Positions 40,137 to 45,592 of a stretch of DNA of 45,592 nt are shown here, in pieces. The position numbers were made by a program, and so were the translations under genes. The notes under the pieces are model-generated. The model saw only the letters and a program-made list of their open reading frames with translations, was not told where the DNA came from and made no database searches. Position 1 is the stretch's first letter. Each line of letters starts with the position of its first letter. Source of the DNA: an uncultured Pelagibacteraceae bacterium (GTDB lineage Bacteria; Pseudomonadota; Alphaproteobacteria; Pelagibacterales; Pelagibacteraceae); NCBI GenBank assembly GCA_902592545.1, contig CACJFA010000006.1, forward strand, positions 1-45,592. Reading direction: 5' to 3'.

Positions 40137-41042
40137 TTATCCTTTCACTGCTCCTGAAGTTAATCCTCTAATAAAATATTTACCTGCTAAAACATACACA
40201 ATAAGTGTTGGCACCCCTGCTATTATTGCTGAAGCCATATCAACATTGTATTCTTTAACACTTGTACTAGATAAAACCATGTTATTTAAAGCAACTTGAA
40301 TTGGTGCCGCCTCGCCAAATGAAAAAGTTGATCCAAATAAAAAGTCATTCCAAATTTGAGTAAACTGCCAAATAACTGTTACAACAATTATTGGTGCTGA
40401 TATTGGAAGTAGAATTTTGAAAAATATTTTAAAGAAACCTGCTCCATCAATTCTTGCAGCTTTCACTAATTCTGTAGGGACTGAAACATAATAATTTCTA
40501 AAAAATAAAGTGGTAAATGGGATACCATAAACGGTATGAACCAAAACTAATCCAACAATAGAATTTGATATTCCTAATGCTCCTAAAGTTCTAGCCATTG
40601 GAAGTAGTATTGCTTGAAAAGGTATAAAACATCCAAACAATAAAAATAAAAAAACCCAACTGTCTCCTTTAAATCTCCATTTAGTTAAAACATATCCTGT
40701 CATCGCTCCAATGAATGTTGAAAAAAATACCGCAGGTACAACCATCTTGATTGAATTCCAAAAATAAGGTTTTAAAAAAGTATCTCCTGCTCCATATCCT
40801 CTTCCTCCCCAAGCAACTGCCCAAGAATCAAAATTTAATCCACTCGGCCAAGACAAAAGTGTTCCTTGACGGATTTCTTCCATCGTTTTTAATGAAGTAA
40901 CAACCATTACATACAATGGAAAAATAAAATAAGAAGCAAATAGAATTAAAACAAAATACAAAAACCATCTTAAAAACATGTTTGTGTATTTTGATTTTTG
41001 CTCAAGCTGTTGGTAAGAAGATGATTTTAAATTATCTTGCAT
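40137..41042 (-). CDS. gtsC: Sugar ABC permease, GtsC/MalG type
   Basis: A 301-residue inner-membrane permease with six spans. The EAA loop reads ELVKAARIDGAGFFKIFFKI (about 200-219), the site that contacts the ATPase. It overlaps the partner permease gene by eleven bases and precedes the ATPase. Glucose/mannose specificity is inferred from the binding protein of the cluster. Confidence 0.88.
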   Translation of the reverse strand: MQDNLKSSSYQQLEQKSKYTNMFLRWFLYFVLILFASYFIFPLYVMVVTSLKTMEEIRQGTLLSWPSGLNFDSWAVAWGGRGYGAGDTFLKPYFWNSIKMVVPAVFFSTFIGAMTGYVLTKWRFKGDSWVFLFLLFGCFIPFQAILLPMARTLGALGISNSIVGLVLVHTVYGIPFTTLFFRNYYVSVPTELVKAARIDGAGFFKIFFKILLPISAPIIVVTVIWQFTQIWNDFLFGSTFSFGEAAPIQVALNNMVLSSTSVKEYNVDMASAIIAGVPTLIVYVLAGKYFIRGLTSGAVKG

Positions 41043-41907
41043 TTTCTCTCCTTAATTCTGAATATAAATATGGAATAATGACTGCGGCTACGGCCATAAA
41101 CATCATCATGGCACTAGCTGCAGATAATCCAACCTGACTTTTGTGAAATGCAGCTTGCGTCATAAATAAAGCTGGCATCGTTGTAGAAATACCCGGGCCA
41201 CCTTGAGTTAAAGCAACAATCAAATCATAACTTTTAATTGAGATATGAACTAAAATTACAAAACTTGTAAAAAATACTGGTCTCATCATTGGTAACAATA
41301 TTCTCCAATAAACTGTAAATAAACCAGCACCATCAATTTTTGCAGCTTTGACGATTTCATCCTCAACAGATCTTAATCCTGCTAGAAATAAAGCCATGAC
41401 AAATCCTGCAGATTGCCAAACACCTGCAATAACTATGGTGTAAATTGCCATTTCCCTATTAACCAGCCAATCAAAAGTAAAGTTTTCAAAACCCCAGTCT
41501 ATAAACATTTTTTGAATTCCAAGAGTTGGGTTTAAAATCCATTTCCAAGCAGTACCTGTTACGATAAATGATAAAGCCATTGGGTATAAATAGATCGTTC
41601 TTAAAACCCCTTCTGCTCTTATTTTTTGATCTAGAAAGATTGCTAAAATTATCCCAATCACAATACAAAAAATTAGAAATAAAGCTGTGAAAACAAGCAA
41701 ATTATCTACTGATATAAGCCATTTTCGAGATGCCCATAACTTTTCATACTGCCCAAAACCCCACAATTCATATTTAGGTAAAATTTTAGAATTAGTAAAA
41801 GATATATATAAAGTCCAAAGTACAAAGCCATATACAAACCAACCTATTAACCCAACAGCAGGAGCCATTACAATTTTAGGTAAATTTTTTTCTAACCACT
41901 TGAACAT
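41032..41907 (-). CDS. gtsB: Sugar ABC permease, GtsB/MalF type
   Basis: A 291-residue permease with six spans and the EAA loop DEIVKAAKIDGAGLFTVYWR (about 185-204). It follows the binding protein gene after a spacer holding a strong hairpin and overlaps the next permease. The pair forms the membrane channel of the importer. Confidence 0.88.
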   Translation of the reverse strand: MFKWLEKNLPKIVMAPAVGLIGWFVYGFVLWTLYISFTNSKILPKYELWGFGQYEKLWASRKWLISVDNLLVFTALFLIFCIVIGIILAIFLDQKIRAEGVLRTIYLYPMALSFIVTGTAWKWILNPTLGIQKMFIDWGFENFTFDWLVNREMAIYTIVIAGVWQSAGFVMALFLAGLRSVEDEIVKAAKIDGAGLFTVYWRILLPMMRPVFFTSFVILVHISIKSYDLIVALTQGGPGISTTMPALFMTQAAFHKSQVGLSAASAMMMFMAVAAVIIPYLYSELRRENAR

Positions 41908-41936
41908 TATAAATATTTTTTATTTAAGATTTAAAA

Positions 41937-41966
41937 AAAAGGCCACTTAGTCAAAAGTGGCCTTTT
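41937..41966 (-). terminator. Attenuator-like terminator between binding protein and permease genes
   Basis: On the minus strand a 12-base-pair stem pairs AAAAGGCCACTT with AAGTGGCCTTTT around a six-base loop (GGCCACTT at 41941-41948, AAGTGGCC at 41955-41962) and is followed by a T run. It lies within an apparent operon, so it probably works as a partial terminator that lets the binding protein be made in excess of the permeases. Confidence 0.88.
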
Positions 41967-41978
41967 AATTTTTATGTA

Positions 41979-43235
41979 CTACATATTAGCTAAAACTGAG
42001 TCAGCTAAAGCGTTAGCAGCATCTACAGATGACATGTCAGAGTTAAAGTGCTCTGTGATGATATCTTGTAGGGCAGCTTTCATAGTATTACCTTGAGCCA
42101 TACCGTGAGCAAAGCTTGGAACTAATCCACCGCTTGCACCTGCAGTTTTAATATCTGCATTAGATGTTTTTGCACATTTGTCAAATTCATCCATAGATAC
42201 GTCTAAACGAGCCGGGATAGAACCTTTGTATAGGTTGAAAACTTTTTGGAAGTTTTTACCCATCATAAGCTTAGCTAGTAACTTTTGACCAGCTTGTTTA
42301 TCTGGATCGCTAGATTTGTAAAAGATAAAACTATCTACGTTATATAAGTATCCATTGTTTGAAGGAGTAGCAGCGCAGTAGTAATCTACACCTGGAACTT
42401 TTCCAGCAGCTGTAAATTCACCTTTTGCCCAGTCACCCATAATTTGGAAACCAGCTTTACCTTCAATAACCATACCAGTAGCAACGTTCCAGTCTCTTCC
42501 TGGACTACCTTCGTCAGTAAAACCTTGTAGTTTTCTCATTTGATCAAAAACTTTAACTGTTGTTTCACTTCTTAAACAGCTTTCTTTAAGATCTACATAA
42601 CAATTTTTGTAGTAGTTATTTCCACCGATACCCATAGCAACTGCTTCAAATACTGTAGCATCTTGCCAAGCTTGACCACCATGTGCAAATGGAATAATGC
42701 CAGCAGCTTGTAATTTTTCAGCAGCAGCATTTAACTCATCCCAAGTAGTTGGAACTGAAATACCGTTTGCATCAAATACAGCTTTGTTTGCCCACATCCA
42801 GTCAATTCTGTGAATGTTTACTGGAGCAGCACAATAAGGTCCGCTGTTGTTTTCACACTTATGAATAGCTGCAATCATTGGGTCTAATAAATTGTCCCAA
42901 CCTTCTGCTTTAGCAACTTCATCTATGTTATATGGAGCTACAACACCTTCTTGGTCATACTCTTGAATTGTAGGTCCTTTAATTTGTGATGCTGATGGAG
43001 GATCTCCAGCAACGATTCTTGCTTTTAGTGCAACGTTAGCAGCGTCTCCACCACCACCTGTTACAGGCATGTCCATCCATTCACCGCCGTTTGCAGCGAA
43101 ATCATCTTTTAAAACTTTAAGTGCAGCAGCTTCACCACCTGAAGTCCACCAGTGCAAAACCTCAATCTTTGGTCCCGCTATTGATGAAGTAGATGTGAAC
43201 GCTAATGTAATTAAAGCGATTATTAGTTTTTTCAT
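41979..43235 (-). CDS. gtsA: Glucose/mannose-type sugar-binding protein
   Basis: A 418-residue extracytoplasmic solute-binding protein with a signal peptide (cleavage near TSSIAG). The mature start EVLHWWTSGGEAAALKVLK, the GGGGDAANVALKARIVAG segment, PTTWDEL, HGGQAWQDATVFEAVA and FQIMGDWAKGEF match the pseudomonad GtsA / Thermus glucose-binding group, whose ligands are glucose and mannose. Extra cysteines occur (HKCENNSGPYCAAP, NCYVDLKESCL). The gene leads the transporter operon, behind a promoter with a palindromic site, and is followed by an attenuator-like hairpin. Confidence 0.9.
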   Translation of the reverse strand: MKKLIIALITLAFTSTSSIAGPKIEVLHWWTSGGEAAALKVLKDDFAANGGEWMDMPVTGGGGDAANVALKARIVAGDPPSASQIKGPTIQEYDQEGVVAPYNIDEVAKAEGWDNLLDPMIAAIHKCENNSGPYCAAPVNIHRIDWMWANKAVFDANGISVPTTWDELNAAAEKLQAAGIIPFAHGGQAWQDATVFEAVAMGIGGNNYYKNCYVDLKESCLRSETTVKVFDQMRKLQGFTDEGSPGRDWNVATGMVIEGKAGFQIMGDWAKGEFTAAGKVPGVDYYCAATPSNNGYLYNVDSFIFYKSSDPDKQAGQKLLAKLMMGKNFQKVFNLYKGSIPARLDVSMDEFDKCAKTSNADIKTAGASGGLVPSFAHGMAQGNTMKAALQDIITEHFNSDMSSVDAANALADSVLANM

Positions 43236-43297
43236 ATCTTCTCTTCCTCTTTTATTTAGTTAACTATTTTTTATAAACGAAACTATAGGTAGATTGA

Positions 43298-43311
43298 TTA
43301 TCAATTGATAA
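43298..43311. promoter_or_regulatory. Palindromic operator-like site upstream of gtsA
   Basis: TTATCAATTGATAA is a perfect 14-base palindrome, 63 bases before the gtsA start. It has the size and placement of a repressor site. No regulator gene is adjacent in the window; the binding family cannot be named. Confidence 0.5.
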
Positions 43312-43328
43312 CTAAAAAATTATTATAC

Positions 43329-43418
43329 AACTTACAATTGAATTTAATTATTTGCCCTTATTTTATTTATTTTTTTTGTTTTAAAAAAAAAAATTTTTTT
43401 TTAATTCAATTATAAGTT
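43329..43418. repeat. Long inverted repeat with an A/T core
   Basis: AACTTACAATTGAATT (43329-43344) and AATTCAATTATAAGTT (43403-43418) are inverted copies matching at 15 of 16 positions, separated by 58 bases that include an A11T9 run (43383-43402). It lies right after the kinase stop. It could form a hairpin ending that transcript, or be an architectural site for bent DNA. Confidence 0.5.
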
Positions 43419-43424
43419 GAAGTT

Positions 43425-44327
43425 CTAATATGTCGCGCTTCTTCCTAATCTTGCAGCACCACGTACACCACTAGCATCTCCAAATTTAGGTTTTAAAAAA
43501 ACGCCCTCATATTCTCTCCCAATAACAAATTTTCTAACCAATGAATCTATTTCATGTAAAAAATCAATTTCGTTTGAAACTCCTCCTCCAAATATAAAAG
43601 CATCAGGATCTAGAATATTTATGATACTTGAAAGAGACATTGCTAAATTTACTTTAAAATCATCTATAAATCTTTCGGCATCTAAATCATGTTTTCTATT
43701 TAATTCAAAAATTTCATTTGTTTTTAAGTTTTTTCCATAAAGTTTCTTAAATCTTTTTGCTAAACTTAAACCAGACAAAAAACTTTCAATCTCTGCTTCC
43801 CTTGCATTACTTGAGTCAAAATTTTCTTTTTTAGCTGCAAAATATGGTATTTGGTTATGTCCCCATTCCCCTGCCACTCCATTCGAACCAGTAATAATTT
43901 TTTTGTCTATTACTAAACCACCTCCAACTCCTGAACCTAATATAATTCCATAAACGATTTTATAATGTGTACCAGCTCCATCTATTGCTTCAGATAAAGC
44001 AAAGCAATTTGCATCATTTTCACAAAACACTTCTTTTCCAAGAGCTTTACGTAAATCACTTTGAAATGGTTTTTTTTCTAACCAAGTTATATTTGGAGCA
44101 TTTTTTACTAATCCAGTTTGAGGAGAATGAACTCCTGGATGACAAACACCAATAGGAAGTTCTTGTTTAAACTGTTGTTCTAATTTTATATGAATATCTC
44201 TTATTGCAGTTATAATTTGAGTGTATTCCTTTGGACACGATATTCTTGATCTGTGTTTTTCATTACCATTCTCTTCAAGTACAACACTCTCAATTTTAGT
44301 TGCACCTACATCAATACCTACTTGCAT
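43425..44327 (-). CDS. ROK-family sugar kinase
   Basis: A 300-residue kinase of the ROK group (glucokinase, fructokinase or N-acetyl sugar kinase). N-terminal GIDVGATKIESVVLEENG is the phosphate-1 motif, CENDANCFALSEA (about 100-112) supplies the catalytic aspartate, and LGSGVGGGLVIDKKIITGSN (about 130-149) with AGEWGHNQI (about 152-160) is normal. The CxCGxxGC zinc motif usual after EWGH is missing: the segment reads ENFDSSNAREAEIESFLSG. Position beside the glucose importer suggests glucokinase; the lack of zinc ligands leaves fructokinase-like activity open. Confidence 0.88.
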   Translation of the reverse strand: MQVGIDVGATKIESVVLEENGNEKHRSRISCPKEYTQIITAIRDIHIKLEQQFKQELPIGVCHPGVHSPQTGLVKNAPNITWLEKKPFQSDLRKALGKEVFCENDANCFALSEAIDGAGTHYKIVYGIILGSGVGGGLVIDKKIITGSNGVAGEWGHNQIPYFAAKKENFDSSNAREAEIESFLSGLSLAKRFKKLYGKNLKTNEIFELNRKHDLDAERFIDDFKVNLAMSLSSIINILDPDAFIFGGGVSNEIDFLHEIDSLVRKFVIGREYEGVFLKPKFGDASGVRGAARLGRSATY

Positions 44328-44329
44328 AA

Positions 44330-45079
44330 CTAATATGTGGCTCTTCCACCACTTAAATCAAAAACTGCAGCTGTCGAAAATGAATTTTCTTCACTAGCTA
44401 ACCAAGTTACTAATGATGCCAATTCCTCAACTTTTGCAAATTTATTTCTAGGAATTTTTGATAACATATAATTAATATGTTCCTCTGTCATTTGATCAAA
44501 AATTCTTGTTTTAGCTGCTGCCGGTGTCACACAATTTACAGCTATATTTTTTTGGGCAAGTTCTTTGCCTAGAGATTTTGTTAAACCTATTACACCCGCC
44601 TTAGAGGTACTATATGCACTTGCATTTGGATTTCCTTCTTTACCTGCAATAGATGCAATATTTACTATTCTTCCATAGTCATTCTTTAACATGAAAGGAA
44701 CAACCGCTTTGCAGCAATAAAAAACTGAATTTAAATTTAAATTCATCACTTTTTTCCATTCATCTAATGGATATTCAGCTACAGTAGTATTCATGCCCGC
44801 AATACCTGCGTTGTTAACGAAAATATCTATTTTTCCATATTTTTTTTCTACTTCTTCTAAATTTTTGTTTACTATTTCAAAATTAGTTACATCTACAATT
44901 TGCTGACTTAGGTGTTCTGATTTTACTTTATCAATCGCTTCTTTGGCTGCATTTTCATCAATATCCCAAATTACTACTTTAGCTCCTGCTTCGATAAATC
45001 TTTCAGTTATTGCTAAACCAAATCCCTGGGCTCCACCAGTAACAACTGCCACTCGATTATTTAAATCGTACTTAATCAT
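44330..45079 (-). CDS. Short-chain dehydrogenase
   Basis: From the ATG at 45079 the product has 249 residues. Landmarks are TGGAQGFGLAITE near residue 15, NNAGIAG near 90, and the Tyr-Lys pair in YSTSKAGVIG near 150, ending LSGGRATY. The frame runs on to 45184, but that part overlaps the TctA-like gene and lacks Rossmann features. The start overlaps the TctA stop by one base (TAATG). It may act as gluconate 5-dehydrogenase or another sugar dehydrogenase; unsure. Confidence 0.9.
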   Translation of the reverse strand: MIKYDLNNRVAVVTGGAQGFGLAITERFIEAGAKVVIWDIDENAAKEAIDKVKSEHLSQQIVDVTNFEIVNKNLEEVEKKYGKIDIFVNNAGIAGMNTTVAEYPLDEWKKVMNLNLNSVFYCCKAVVPFMLKNDYGRIVNIASIAGKEGNPNASAYSTSKAGVIGLTKSLGKELAQKNIAVNCVTPAAAKTRIFDQMTEEHINYMLSKIPRNKFAKVEELASLVTWLASEENSFSTAAVFDLSGGRATY

Positions 45080-45592
45080 TATTTCTTTTTTAATTTCCTC
45101 GATCTTATTAAAGGAAAAGCCAAAGCAATTAAAGACAAAATAAAGAATGTTAAAGCAATTGGTCTTGTGAAAAACATCAGCCAATTACCATCGAATATAA
45201 CTAGAGATTGTCTTAAAGTTCCTTCAACTAACTCACCCAAAATTAATCCAATAATAACTGGTACTACTGAAAAGCCATATCTTCTCATAAAGAAACCTAG
45301 CACTCCAAAAAATAACATTATCCAAACATCAATTATAGATTGATTTAAAGAATAAGTTCCACATACCGAAACTGCGAATATCATTGGCCATAAGATTTTG
45401 TTAGGTACTAAAGTTATTCTTGCAAATATTTTTGCTCCAAAAAATCCAAAAATAAAAAAAAGAATATTAGCTATTAGCATAGCACCAAATATTCCATATA
45501 AGAAATCAGGTTGTTCTCTAAATAAATCTGGGCCAGGTCTAACACCATGAATAATCAATCCCGTAAGTATAACCGCTGTTGTTGCGCTACCA
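45079..45592 (-). CDS. tctA: TctA-family tripartite transporter large permease, C-terminal part
   Basis: Partial: only the C-terminal region lies in the window; the start is beyond the right edge. The segment just inside the edge reads GSATTAVILTGLIIHGVRPG, the conserved substrate-site region of TctA permeases, followed by the membrane spans of the second half and a basic tail (RSRKLKKK). TctA with TctB and TctC imports carboxylates such as citrate; sugar-acid uptake is possible here. TctB and TctC are not in view. Confidence 0.88.
   Translation of the reverse strand, partial: GSATTAVILTGLIIHGVRPGPDLFREQPDFLYGIFGAMLIANILFFIFGFFGAKIFARITLVPNKILWPMIFAVSVCGTYSLNQSIIDVWIMLFFGVLGFFMRRYGFSVVPVIIGLILGELVEGTLRQSLVIFDGNWLMFFTRPIALTFFILSLIALAFPLIRSRKLKKK

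Noticed and set aside
43379..43402. A11T9 run as a rho-independent terminator by itself
   Set aside because: An A/T-only stem is too weak; it is treated only as part of the larger inverted repeat.
45080..45184. N-terminal extension of the SDR at 44330
   Set aside because: The extension overlaps the TctA-like gene in another frame and has no SDR features; the ATG at 45079 places the Rossmann motif normally.
1..45592. CRISPR arrays, insertion sequences, prophage or integron signals
   Set aside because: No regularly spaced repeats, transposase or integrase frames, or att-like duplications were seen.

Overview
The window is very AT-rich, densely packed bacterial DNA with spacers of a few bases and many overlapping gene ends. 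Gene content points to a marine alphaproteobacterium of the SAR11 / Pelagibacter type: the aprM-aprB-aprA set without sulfur-reduction genes, two tandem ammonium transporters, a TPP riboswitch in front of a sodium:solute symporter (the ThiV arrangement), an isocitrate lyase beside a ScfR/RamB-type regulator, a DmdA-like GcvT-family protein, and a GtsABC-type sugar importer. The lineage call is inference from gene content and composition; no search was run. No rRNA, tRNA, CRISPR, phage or insertion sequence was seen.

Layout. 1-3.8 kb (minus): sulfite-oxidising adenylylsulfate reductase operon aprM-aprB-aprA, a 116-residue unknown, a 44-residue membrane peptide and the first codons of what is probably a TauE/SafE exporter. 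3.9-9.15 kb (minus): a tightly overlapped operon of a cystathionine-lyase-type PLP enzyme, an MFS transporter, pabB, pabA, pabC and a HIT protein. 9.2-14.1 kb: housekeeping genes on both strands (mnmA, DUF3553, a cysQ-like phosphatase, recX, an ABA4-like membrane protein, a DsbA-family isomerase, rhodanese, bcp) plus several unlisted small ORFs. 14.1-17.4 kb (minus): HU and two amtB paralogues, with structured RNA and a strong terminator between the transporters. 17.5-24.7 kb: rseP, yajQ, an SRAP protein, a TPR protein, and the divergent tesA / ybbA-ybbP set. 24.7-28.9 kb (minus): a beta-carbonic-anhydrase-like protein, a SOUL protein, two acetyltransferase-like proteins, a TauE/SafE permease, a small membrane protein and the ScfR-type regulator.

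28.9-31.7 kb (plus): an intergenic region full of TTTGTAAA boxes, a 53-codon small ORF, aceA, a terminator and the DmdA-like gene. 31.7-36.2 kb: an ABC-2 exporter, a thioredoxin-like protein, the riboswitch-controlled symporter, an unknown and a pentapeptide-repeat protein. 36.3-45.6 kb (minus): a sugar catabolic cluster. Genes for a TctA-type permease (cut by the right edge), an SDR and an ROK kinase precede a palindrome-bearing promoter region. Then come the glucose/mannose-type binding protein, an attenuator-like hairpin, two permeases, the ATPase, a second SDR, aldose 1-epimerase and a Gfo/Idh/MocA dehydrogenase. Together these would import an aldose, interconvert its anomers, and oxidise or phosphorylate it.

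The strongest leads are non-coding or small-ORF signals: the aceA leader peptide with its boxes, the amtB intergenic RNA and the amtB leader hairpin, the highly basic 27-residue ORF, and the TPP riboswitch.
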